Part shown: positions 33,934 through 43,815 of the stretch, piece after piece
How positions within the stretch are numbered: the first letter of the stretch is position 1
Layout of the letters: each line of letters begins with the position of its first letter
Assembly (NCBI RefSeq): GCF_902150065.1
Contig: NC_043987.1
Location: forward strand, 27,975,987 to 28,039,986
Source: Myripristis murdjan
Taxonomy: Eukaryota > Chordata > Actinopteri > Holocentriformes > Holocentridae
Length of the DNA: 64,000 nt
Reading direction: 5' to 3'
Translations under genes and position numbers: made by a program
Notes under the pieces: model-generated
Database searches by the model: none
Told to the model about the DNA's origin: nothing
The model's input: only the letters and a program-made list of their open reading frames with translations

Positions 33934-34807
33934 AGGCCCCATGCTGTACACTTTTCCAGGGTTTAATTTTAACTGTTGGTATCCCTAGCAAGATGTATTT
34001 GTGGTTATGAGTACCTGTGGTCTGCTAAATACAGTTTCACAGCTCCTCTCTCTTGCCTTTCTCCTGGAGCTCTGGCAGCACGGTTCGTTTAGCCAATCAG
34101 AAGAGAGAATCAGCATTTCTCCACTGATTGGCTGACTGTTTTGAGTGACATATGGTCGGGCCAATCACAGGCAAGTTAACGGCTATAATGTTATCAACGG
34201 TACTAATGAGAAACTTTACACTTCAGAAAATGTTACTGTCTTGATGAGACAGAGACAACAAATCACTTACTGGTTGCAGGTTGACGTTGATCCAGACAAT
34301 GTGGGGACAGCAGGATCCTTTATCAATAGTTTCTTTGCGAAAGCGGCATTGTATTGGGTCAGGTTGATAAAACAGTCGGCGCTGAAATGAGCTGAACAGA
34401 CAAGCAAATTTGGACTAAAATTCTGCGGGACCCGGGAAAAAATTAACATCAGCCACTGGTCTGTAACGTGCGTTTCTTTTGGAAGAGTGTGCAGTGAAAC
34501 ATGAGTCTCCTTGCATCTGTCTATGGTGCAACAACATTTCTTCGACATGTCGCTAACTTGTTAGCTTGTTACCTGGGGAGCGGAGGCCAGCAGGCTAGTT
34601 TAAGTGGGAGGAGTAGCCTTATGTGTGACATCACAAAAAGGAGGAAGTGCTGTCCGTGCGTTTTAAAGGGAGAGTTTAAAAAAACGGGCTGTGTGCATTT
34701 CTCCATTTATCACAGGTTTAATGCATGGGACAGTATTTATGTGGACCCAAGACCTTCCTTATCACGAAAAAAACAACGAAAATTGCACTTTTCATGCCAT
34801 GGGGCCT
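33934..34807 (-). mobile_element. Kolobok-like element with THAP exon (left copy)
   Basis: The ends AGGCCCCATG and CATGGGGCCT, with TTAA on both sides (33930-33933, 34808-34811), fit Kolobok transposons, which use TTAA targets and are known to encode THAP proteins. The element is 874 bp and non-autonomous. A second, reversed and more disturbed copy lies at about 40678-42663. Confidence 0.8.
34267..34548 (-). CDS. THAP zinc-finger domain, transposon-derived exon
   Basis: The 93-codon frame begins MSKKCCCTIDRCKETHVSLH and shows the THAP (C2CH) pattern: C-x4-C at residues 7-12, an invariant Trp at about 32 (DQWLM), VCSAHF (C-x2-H-F) near 51-55 and an AVPTL end equivalent to the AVPTIF box. All zinc ligands are present. 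THAP domains bind DNA and are found in P-element and Kolobok transposases and partner proteins. The frame ends soon after the domain, so only this exon survives. A diverged copy starts at 40927. Confidence 0.8.
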   Translation of the reverse strand: MSKKCCCTIDRCKETHVSLHTLPKETHVTDQWLMLIFSRVPQNFSPNLLVCSAHFSADCFINLTQYNAAFAKKLLIKDPAVPTLSGSTSTCNQ

Positions 34808-34811
34808 TTAA

Positions 34812-35511
34812 AGGCCTGATAACAATCTGACTGTTCACTTGTTGAAGAATTCCACAACAGAACCTATGATGATCTATGTGATTTAATTGTGTTTAACAGT
34901 TAAAAGTTCTTTACCTGCACACCTTTCTACTTACATCAATGATTGAAAGGTAAAGACACCTTCTGCGGCTGCAGTTCTCACTGATGAATGTATTTTAACA
35001 CACGGTACTGGCCTTGTATTTGCTCAAGTTCCTAGAGAAGAAAATTTCAGGGATAGGCCTAGTAAGTCTCTAGGGGTTGCCCATGAGCCTGCTCAGTGTG
35101 ATGTGAGGAACTTTCTAGGGCCAGATGGAAAGTTTGATCCTAAAGCACAAGCAGTAGATCCCACAGTGAAATCATGGGCATGGGCATTAGGCCGTAGGCT
35201 GGTATATCTGTTTGCCTGCCTCTGCTTCCTTTCTTAAAGGTTCCTCCCTGATGGTCTGGCCCCTCCTGGTGACACCTGTTTGAAGCCTTTATAAAAAGGG
35301 TGGCTCCAAAATGGCTTCTTCCCTCTCCCTCAGGTTCAGGTTACTTTATTCGTACCCGTAGGTAGATTTGTCCTGCAGTGAGTCGTCCAAACACACATAC
35401 ACATCCAAACATTGGAAGTCGGGTGCCTCCCCGGCACCCACCTTGGTTTTGTTTGGGGTTATTTTGTATTTGTTTTGCTTTTGTTACTGTTTAGAGCTGA
35501 GGCCTGTATCA
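34812..35511 (+). repeat. Left arm of inverted duplication, unassigned repeat
   Basis: Mirrors 38613-39160. It includes the GLVFGQ-type frame and a TATAAAAAGGGTGGC motif near 35292, which could be an old promoter. The arm is symmetric with its partner right up to the Harbinger boundary at 35512. Confidence 0.6.
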
Positions 35512-35706
35512 CAAAGCAGGATTCAGGCTTTAGTGAGATAACTTCAGGCTCCGCTCTGGATTTTCTGTCACAAAGCTGGTTCACCTCATTGGAATAGGAA
35601 ACCTATCCTGAACTAACTAGCCTGCTCCGAGGCAGGCTAGCTTTCAGGACAAGATTGAATCCAATATAAAGCACCATGCCCTGGCCAATCAGCTGTTTGA
35701 GAAAAC

Positions 35707-36190
35707 ATGGCCTGCCCATTCATTGAGAATCCCATTGAAGAAGGAGCCCAAATAGTGAGGAGAGCATTACTGCGTGGAAGGATTTTCCTGGACCGATCAA
35801 ATCCGTTAGATTTTGCCGACGACTATCTGTATGAGAGGTACCGGTTCTCACAGCCAGGCCTTAAGGAACATCTGTCAGATTCTGGAGCCACATATTGGCC
35901 GTGCAACCCACAGGAGCGCTGCCCTGACTGTCCCTCGGGCTGTCTGCATCGCCATGTAATTTTTCGCTACAGGGAGCTTCATGTATTCAGTTGGAGATGC
36001 AGAGAGGCTCAGTAAAAATACAGTCTGTCGAGCTGTCTATCAAGTTGCCTCTGCCCTGACAAACTTGATGGATGACTTTATCATCTTTGCAGGCCACCTG
36101 CCCGCACATGTCATAAAACAACGATTTTTTGCCATCGCAGGTGGGTCAATATCACAAGAGAATTTGCATTTAATGTCATATTCATTGTAA
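35707..36190 (+). pseudogene. HARBI1-like (PIF/Harbinger) transposase, N-terminal remnant
   Basis: The first frame reads RRALLRGRIFLDRSNPLDFADDYLYERYRFS, the typical N-terminus of HARBI1-like transposases. After a frameshift near 35880 another frame continues GPHIGRATHRSAALTVP-type sequence, meets a stop near 35957, and resumes at FMYSVGDAERLSKNTVCRAV and HVIKQRFFAIA, ending at a GT splice donor at 36141. The DDE catalytic region is not seen downstream. The gene is broken and 3'-deleted. Confidence 0.85.
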
Positions 36191-36379
36191 TGGGTAAAAC
36201 TTAGACTGTTCGAAATGCATGTTGGCCGAGCTCCTGCACTTTTCTTTAAATACATAGATTTACTCCATGCAGACAATTTACGAGCAAAATGCAAAACATG
36301 ATTGGCTGGAGTCTACTTGCTTCTTTTGTTTGTTTGTTTGTTTGTTTTTTAATTACGTGAGAAATAGGTTTTTTCTTAT

Positions 36380-36740
36380 TCTTGGCTAATTCCAGTTCCC
36401 TCCATGATTGCTTGGCGACCAAAGATCGGACATCTCGTAACGTCCTCCATCTGAGCCCCAATAAAAACTTTGCTTTACATGGTCCTGATAACCTCACGGC
36501 CTCAGTTGATGAGGTTATTGGCCGACTTCACTCTAACATCAAACCTGCCGCTGAGAATCTCAGTGTCATTTTTGACCAGTTCATGTCTTCATGTCTCAAA
36601 GCTCGCCCAGTGTTTTCTTTAAATGAGAAACATCTCAAAAATAGCTTATCTTTTAGAGACCTCGAACTTCTGATTCACACTTTGATTTAGTCCTTTCTAG
36701 ATTATTGTAATTCCCTCTACACACAAGCCTCTGTAAAGCT
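36380..36740 (+). pseudogene. LINE reverse-transcriptase C-terminal fragment
   Basis: An open frame at 36382-36690 contains AAENLSVIFDQFMSS and, later, KARPVFSLNEKHLKNSL...LELLIHTLI, followed in another frame by SFLDYCNSLYT. This matches the thumb-proximal part of CR1/L2/Rex-type LINE reverse transcriptases (NLGVIFD...LIHAFI.SRLDYCN). It is a short truncated piece inside the Harbinger element. Confidence 0.75.
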
Positions 36741-37002
36741 GCCTTAAATATTTTACAGTTGGTTCAGATTATTTAGTAGAACGAGCTGTAGGTCCCACAT
36801 AATCTCGTTCTAGTACTACCACTACAACTACAAAAATTAATATACTACTACTACTGTTGTATCTTTATTTTATTGATACAGTATTTCATTTAATAGTTCA
36901 TTAATGCAGTAGTTATTGAGTAATTCATGTGGTTAAAAAGGTAAACTATTTACAAGGAGTCATTTGTTTTATTTGGTTAGTTTAAGTTAATTTACTGTAA
37001 AC

Positions 37003-37345
37003 ATTGACTGATATAGACCACAAGGTGGCAGTAGGGTTCTACGCATCGAGTAAAAAGGGTCACGAAGAAATGTTGCTCTTGGCTCCGAGAGAGAAAAAAT
37101 GGTGAAGATGTTTTCAGTAATGCAATGCCGTGATTCGATATTATGGAAAAAGGTCTGATTATTAGCCATAACGTTGTGACCATCCAAGGCAGACTTACCA
37201 CGAGCTATGAGGTTGTGTAACGATGGCATGTGCTTCAGCCGAGTCCACAAGTCCCGTATAATATCAACGTTTTATTTGCGATGTCTTATCACGGAGAAGC
37301 ACTACATTACCCACAATCCTAATGTTTATCAGCGACGTATGGACA
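37003..37345. repeat. Repeat segment shared with copy 5 intron 2
   Basis: Shares long near-identical stretches with 30285-30490, for example around ACGAGCTATGAGGTTGTGTA and CACGGAGAAGCACTACATTA. It is a dispersed element fragment with no coding frame. Confidence 0.65.
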
Positions 37346-38258
37346 GCATGTCATCCTCAATGTCCACCACCTGTAGAGACAGTATGGAATTGTTTGTGAG
37401 GGCCAGCTCCTCTGCAGGGGTGTATTTTTCACCAGGCCCACCACGCTCCGTCTGCTTCTGCAAATTTTTCTTCCTATTGGCTGTAGCAGTGAAAATCAGA
37501 GGGGGAAATATGGTTAAGTTGAAGCTGCTTCCATGAGGGATTAGAGACAAACCATACAACCTCGCATAATAGACTAGAAAGAGAAAGGACGTAATAAAAA
37601 TGTGAAACAACACATTTCAGCCTAGCTAAAAGCTGCCTGGTATACACAGCTGACATTCTGTAGGAGAGTAAAACAGAAATGAGGTCATTAAGGGGAATTT
37701 GATAATTAAAAGTATTTTAAAGGCATTTCACAACATTTTAGGGACATTTAAAATGGCACAATTAATTAGCTCTAAATGTTTGTGGGGGGCAAATTATTCC
37801 TGGGTGAGAGAATGGGCCTGATTGACAGCTCGCTGATGCAAATGTGAAAGGATCATTTCTGCCCTTCATTCAAGAAGGTGAGGAGGCCTTTATATTTGCC
37901 TTTTGTTCCTGCTATGTTCTAACGCAGCTCAGTATCTGATTTTATTCAGGCTATCAACTTGATGTACATGAACACGATTGAATTGTGACATCAGCTCCTA
38001 GCTTTATTATAGCCTGTATAACATAATGACATTAAAAAGGCAAACTAGATGCAATTATGTTCTTGTGTTTAATTTTTACTTGCTCCCACGTTCTTTTAAC
38101 CCCTGAGGGGTTACACCTGGAGATACTATACCTGTCATACACGCAACACATCTGTGCAGTACAGTGATTTCATGGGTTTCAGCATCAGATGTGGACTACT
38201 TGAGCCATTGATGTGTAACTTACGCATTTATGCAGTGGGCAATTCGTTGCCAAGCATT

Positions 38259-38522
38259 CTACCTTCTCTTTGCGGCAGCCACGGAGTTCAATTTAGTATG
38301 TAAATTTTGTTTTTCCTCCTCATACTTTTCCAGTATTATATGCTGCTCCTCTGCTGTGAAATATACTGTGCGTTTTTCCTTGTCGCTCATGTTTGAGATT
38401 GGTCTTATGCCTTGGAACCTGCCACTTATACGTGCACATTCGCGGCTCTTGATGTGGCAAACGTAGATCGAGGGAGCGAGTTGATGACCAGCGTCGTGAT
38501 ACCGGTTATCCCTGATCACCAT
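38259..38522 (-). pseudogene. Harbinger Myb/SANT-like protein, first exon
   Basis: The minus frame gives MSDKEKRTVYFTAEEQHIIL, then EKYEEEKQNL and SVAAAKRR. This is the start of the Myb-like DNA-binding partner of Harbinger transposons (AEEQHIIMEKYEE-type). The next residues (RQNAWQQIADCINA) are missing here but are present in the sister element at 27357-27414. The upstream 40 codons of the frame are probably leader sequence. I see no complete domain. Confidence 0.75.
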
Positions 38523-38612
38523 GGTCTCGATTAGTGTATCCGGATAGGTCTGAGAAAATCAGGTGGTCTGAGGTCTGAGAAAAAATTGAGCTTGCTTCGT
38601 GATACAGGCCTC

Positions 38613-39163
38613 TGCTCTAAACAGTAACAAAAGCAAAACAAATACGAAATAACCCCAAACAAAACCAAGGTGGGTACCAGGGAGGCACCAGACTTCCAGC
38701 AGGGAGAGGGAGGAAGCCATCTTGGAGCCACCCTTTTTATAAAGGCTCCAAACAGGTGTCACCAATCCCTTAATGAGAGAGGAGGGGCCAGACCATCAGG
38801 GAGGAACCTTTAAGAAAGGAAGCAGAGGCAGGCCAACAGATATACCAGCCTACGGCCTAATGCCCATGCCCATGATTTCACTGTGGGACCTACTGCTTGT
38901 GCTTTAGGATCAAACTTTCCATCTGGCCCTAGAAAGTTCCTCACCTCACACTGAGCAGGCTCATGGGCAACCCCTAGAGACTTACTAGGCCTATCCCTGA
39001 AATTTTCTTCTCTAGGAACTTGACCAAAAACAAGGCCAGTACCGTGTGTTAAAATACATTCATCAGTGAGAACTGCAGCCGCAGGTGTCTTCACCTTTCA
39101 CTCATTGATGTAAGTAGAAAGGTGTGCAGGTAAAGAACTTGTAAGCTGTTTGAACACAATTAA
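38613..39163 (-). repeat. Right arm of inverted duplication, unassigned repeat
   Basis: The mirror of 34812-35511, with the GLVFGQVPREENFRDRPSKS frame on the minus strand at 38810-39094. It is interrupted at its distal end by the piggyBac element. Confidence 0.6.
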
Positions 39164-40673
39164 CCCTCCTATTATGTTTGGGGTCAATTTGACCCCATTC
39201 AGTTTTTAACGTCTCAAAATAAATGCTTAACATCATTTTTTTTGGTTCATATTTTATGACTTTTCCTAATTTAATGGATACTACCGGGTAAATATGAAAT
39301 TCACACAATGATATGTTTTCAGTGTCCTGTACGCATTTTGTACGCATCGGTGGTGTTTGGGGTCAATTTGATCCCAGGCTGTTTTAGCTGTATAAAACAT
39401 CATTTTAAACACATTTGTTTTGGTTTTTTTGGATGATATTGAGGTCACTATAACATGCAATTTGATAATCTTCAAAAAACTTCCCTCTGCTTTAGGGCCC
39501 TAACCTAACATAACCATACCTGAAGTAGTACGGGAACCACTGACATGGGTGGATATGGGGGGAGATATTGGGGAGGGGAAAACATAATACCTATGAGAAC
39601 TTTGATATTTCCCGCACTGTGAGGGTGGGGAAATATGGTTCCCACAAGGACATTGATAGTTCCCACCACATGGGGGAGGAGCAAACATATAGAAGCTTGC
39701 ACAGCAGCCTTCTAAATCATTTCTCTTGTTGCTCTGTGTACTCTCACTTTATGCTCTCTCTTAGTTGAATATGAGCGCTAAGCAAAGGTTTTCTGCCACT
39801 GAGGTTTTGTCACAGCTCTTTGACCGTGAAGTGACACAGAGGAGAATGTGTCTGAGACAGAGGATCATGTTGAGGAGGACCCTGGTTATGAGGCATCCTC
39901 CTCTGATGAGAATGAAACCCTCAGTGTTGACCCTCCTGTTGTCTCTCAACCACCAGCAGACACGTTACCTTCCAAAAATGGAGCGGTATTATGGTCCCTC
40001 TCCCACATGAACAACAGGGTAGACTTAGTGCTGCTAATGTCATCAAAATGGCTCCAGGCCCCAGCAGATGCGCTGTCAGCCATGTCCGAGACATAAAATC
40101 AGCATTTGAGCTCTTTGTAACACCATCAGTCAGAAAGGATATACTTGTGATGACAAACTTAGAGGGGAGGTGTGTATGGGGACAGCTGGAAAGACTTGGA
40201 TGTGACCCACTTGCAGGTCCACATTGGGTTACTCACTCAGAAGTTGTGTTTCTTTTGCCTGGGTTCAAATTGACCCCGAACATAAGACATGTTACTATCT
40301 TTGATAATAGAAATTGTTTTTCTTTCCAAATATTATAAATAACAAAAATCTGTTCTTAGAAATAATATAAAACCATTAAAACACCAAAAATATATTTATT
40401 TCCAATTTTAGGTCAATCAGTGAGATTTTATGGTGATTTGCATATTTTTCCATAGTCGCGTAATAGGAAAACTGGATGTATAGGTGGGGGTGGGGGAGGG
40501 TTATGTTTTATTTAAAGGACTATTTAGGTAGTCAACAAAGAAACCTAAAGTACCTGACACAAAAATTTTGGTAACAATTTTAATTATAATAATTTTGTTG
40601 AGGTTTAAACTGCTGGGGTCAAATTGACCCCAAACATAAGGGATGTTAGTAAAATTTGAACATAACAGGAGGG
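39164..40673 (+). mobile_element. piggyBac-like transposon, internally deleted
   Basis: Terminal repeats CCCTCCTATTATG and its near-complement are flanked by TTAA (39160-39163, 40674-40677), as for piggyBac. A palindrome GGGGTCAATTTGACCCC or its variants occurs at about 39180, 39359, 40266 and 40615, the inner repeats of this family. The element lies within the right arm, splitting sequence that is continuous in the left arm. Confidence 0.92.
39771..40200 (+). pseudogene. piggyBac transposase (PGBD-like), N-terminal remnant
   Basis: Three overlapping frames carry consecutive pieces of one protein: MSAKQRFSATEVLSQLFD, then SETEDHVEEDPGYEASSSDE, then SAANVIKMAPGPSRCAVSHV and DIKSAFELFVTPSVRKDIL. 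This is the acidic N-terminus and first conserved block of PGBD/piggyBac transposases. At least two frameshifts separate the pieces, and the DDD catalytic core and C-terminal zinc finger are missing. Non-functional. Confidence 0.85.
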
Positions 40674-41429
40674 TTAAATCACATAGGTTCTGTTGTGGAA
40701 TTTGTTTTTTCGTGATAGGGAAGGTCTTGGGTCCACATAAATACTGTCCCATGCATTAAACCTGTGATAAATGGAGAAATGCACACAGCTCGTTTTTTGA
40801 AACTCTCCCTTTAAAATGTGCGGACAGCACTTCCTCCTTTTTGTGATGTCACACGAGGCTACTCCTCCCACTTAAATTAGCCTGCTGGCCTCCGCTCCCC
40901 AGGTAACAAGCTAACAAGTTAGCGACATGTCGAAGAAACGTTGTTGCGCCACAGACGGATGCAAGGAGACTCATGTTTCATTGCACACTCTTCCAAAAGA
41001 AACACATGTTACAGACCAGTGGCTGATGGTCAATTTTTTCCCCGGGTCCCGCAGGATTTTAGTCCAAATTTGCTGTCTCTTTGGCTCATTTCAGCACCAA
41101 CTGTTTTATCAACCTGCCACAATACAGTGCCGGTTCGCCGGTGTCTCCTGTCATCTGTGGTTCGGGATCTGAGTCGGGCTCAAACATATGCAGTCGTATA
41201 ACATCATGCTCAGCGATAGCCATGACATCCGTACATAATATAGATCTGTATAAGATGATAATTCCCTTTTACTGGTGAGCACCACTGAGCACTGCTGAAC
41301 AGCGTAGGTTTCAGTTACTTGCCTGTGATTGGCCCAACCATATACCACTCAAAACAGTCAGCCAATCAGTGGAGAGGTGCTGATTCTCTCTTGTGATTGG
41401 CTAAATGAACCGTGCTGCTAGAGCTCCAG

Positions 41430-41974
41430 CCCTGCGTTCCAATACTCATACTATCATACTATTTAGTAGGGAAAAAAAGATTTAGTGTGTCCCAATACAT
41501 AGTATGTCAGATGCAGTATGCCAAGAGTACCAGGATGTTCTACTATATCCGGTCAGATTTCGCAGTATGGATTTCAGCATGCTGCTCTCGCCATTCTGAC
41601 CCACAATCCTTTGTGCAGCGGACGTTACGTCGCACTGCGTGTACAGGCCACGCCCACATACGGACGACAACAAAACACACATATCGCACAAAACTCGCTC
41701 AGTGACCGCAGAAGCGACAGGAAGATAGAAGATAATAAATATGACAGAGGACAGCGCAGTATGAAACAGCACCGGCATTTTGACAACAACATTCAAATTT
41801 GCCGCTACGGACGGCGGCGGAAGTGAGCGAGAGGGCCGGACTTCAGGGACGATGTATGTAGTGTGTCCCAATAGTATGCATATGCATATTTCATACTAAA
41901 CTACATACTTTGTAAGGGCAGCTGCAGTATCTACTAAAAGTAAAAAGTATAAGTATGTGATTTGGAACGCAGGG
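41430..41974. mobile_element. 545-bp MITE with CCCTGCGTTCCAA ends
   Basis: Perfect 13-bp terminal inverted repeats (CCCTGCGTTCCAA / TTGGAACGCAGGG) with subterminal 'CATACTA' motifs, flanked by CAG on both sides (41427-41429, 41975-41977). The left arm of the duplication has the empty site. The 3-bp duplication would fit a PIF/Harbinger-related family, but this is tentative. Confidence 0.8.
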
Positions 41975-42010
41975 CAGGACAAAGGCAAGAGAGAGGAGCT
42001 GTGAAACTAT

Positions 42011-42568
42011 GGCCCAATCCCAGTGTACACCCTCACACACTCACGGACTTTGAGGTGCGCTCCCGTTAAGTCCATGAGGGCTTAGGGTTGTCCCACTGAC
42101 AAATCATGAAGTACGTGAGGGATCTCTCGCGGACTTTTTGAGCCCTTAATGCACCCTTTCCGTAAGTGGGCATCTCCGCAGACTTAGCGTTAGGGAATTA
42201 CCCATAGTTCATTGCATTGTGACATATGAGATGAATGCCCTGGGGAAACCAGCTGGCGGCCGCTATAAAAGCAAAGTGAAATGAGCGAATTTGTAAACAA
42301 AAAACATGGAGGGTGCAATCAGCAGTGACGCCGCAAAAAAGAAGAAGTTCTCATGTGAGTATAATATTTTATATAAAACAAAAAACGTAAAATAAAAAGT
42401 CCCAAAGCTGCGATTGTGAGAAACATGATGTATCGCTGTTGACAACCAAAGGGCTGTCCCATTCCTTTTTACAGTACTTCAGCCCCTTGCAGCCTCACGC
42501 ACTCAATCACTTTCCAGGTGCAGCTACTTATGTGAGGGCTTAGGGAGGAGATTGAGATTCAGCCACCA
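42011..42568 (+). mobile_element. MITE with TATA box and first coding exon
   Basis: Imperfect inverted ends (GGCCCAATCCCA... and ...TGAGATTCAGCC) with TAT on both sides. Inside, a TATA box (CTATAAAAG, about 42263-42271) precedes ATGGAGGGTGCAATC at 42306 and the frame MEGAISSDAAKKKKFS, which meets a GTGAGT splice donor at about 42355. It looks like the promoter and first exon of a lost transposon gene. Superfamily not certain. Confidence 0.65.
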
Positions 42569-42667
42569 TATTGCAGACCACAGGTACTCAAAACCACAAA
42601 TACATCTTTCAGGGATATCAACAGTTAAAATAAAACCCTGGAAAAGAGTACAGCATGGGGCCTTTAA

Positions 42668-43815
42668 TGTTGTGACAGCAGGAGAATCACACACACCAAA
42701 GCTTGGCGGTAGATTGTCAGTATGACAGAGGTGACTGGCAGCTTTTAAGGTCTTTAGATTTTACATAAACTTTGCATGTCTTACATAGTCAGTCAGGTAA
42801 TAAAGCAATAAAAACTTTCACATCACCAAAAACAGACCTAGTTAATGAACAGGCCTAGCCATGACTTCCAAACAAGTAACTGACCACTTCTAAATAAGAT
42901 CAGCAGGCAGAGGGTCTGATCCATTGCAAATATCACCAGCTTAACTCTGCGGTCAGACAAAGGCTAATGCAATACATGATTTTAATGGTAAATTCCTTCA
43001 CACTTCCCACCCCAGAAGCAGAGCACCAGCGAGTAATGTGAGCCAAATCCTGACATTATGTTGAATATCTGTGAGGTCCTGTCCAAAGAAAGTGTTACCC
43101 AAGTAACATGCAAGCTTGAAATGTTGTGTCAGTGTCAGCCATGCTGCTGTGTTGCTGTGCTGGTGTAAGAGGAAATGAGGTTTGTGAAGAAACTTGCACC
43201 TCATAGTATTTACTCCATGTTAGTTTGGTGTATTTTCCAAAGAAGCAAGAATACATCAATTCAAAGCATGTTATCTACATTCAGACCTACTTGTTACTGG
43301 TGTATTTCCTGTCAGAAATAAACAAACAAACAAAAAACAATCAAACAAACAAAAACAACAATAACACTGAAAACATTTGGTCAGTCTCCGCCTTTGAGTT
43401 GATAATGCACTCAGTAAAGCTGTTGTTTTCACCAGTGGTAATCACAACATCAAAATACAAATCTGAAAAGCACACTTGATTGTAGGTAACTACAGAAGTA
43501 CTCTGAAAAGTTATATTTGATTAAGATTAAGTAACTCATTACTTTCTAAGAGTAGTAACATGGTAAAGCAACTACTACCTAGCAGCAAAGTTCATCTTCA
43601 TTCTCTTAATCTATTTTTGTTAGTGTTCTGTGCTCTTGGTTTCTCATTTCTCCCAAATATGAGAAAGAATATGAGCTAGAAAACATTATTTTACTGGTTA
43701 TCTTTGTGATTACACATGAACAGCATAATTTGTCATAAGACATATACAGACATGTGGTGCCACAAGGCCTATGAATGTTTGAGCTGCTTATTTCTTGGAC
43801 TGTGACAAACATCTT
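42668..43815 (-). other. Intergenic region and 3' flank of SULT copy 6
   Basis: About 42668-43020 has no recognisable feature. From about 43020 the conserved SULT downstream flank starts, including the 43180-43480 block. The polyadenylation position reads AATCAA on the gene strand (about 43482), unlike copies 3 and 4. Confidence 0.5.

Larger units (their letters stand above)
35512..38612 (+). mobile_element. Harbinger transposon (3.1 kb) with transposase and Myb-like gene remnants
   Basis: Ends GGCCTGTATCACAAAGC and GCTTCGTGATACAGGCC. The left part encodes a HARBI1-like transposase (35707-36190, +), the right part a Myb/SANT-like protein on the opposite strand (38259-38522), which is the usual two-gene plan of animal Harbinger elements. 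It has been invaded by a LINE reverse-transcriptase fragment (about 36380-36740) and a repeat at 37003-37340 that also occurs at 30285-30490. The flanks are mirror images (left TGA, right TCT), not a direct duplication. Confidence 0.88.
40678..42663 (+). mobile_element. Kolobok-like element (right copy), carrying two later MITEs
   Basis: The reverse counterpart of 33934-34807. The THAP exon starts at 40927 (MSKKRCCATDGCKETHVSLH) but loses frame after about 40 codons. The outer end is CATGGGGCCT at 42654-42663 followed by TTAA (42664-42667). The inner end, present in the left copy, is deleted. Two MITEs (41430-41974 and 42011-42568) interrupt it. Confidence 0.75.

Noticed and set aside
34812-35511. 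Arm repeat with TATAAAAAG considered as a retroelement LTR
   Set aside because: No paired direct repeat, primer-binding site or internal genes; the only partner copy is inverted.
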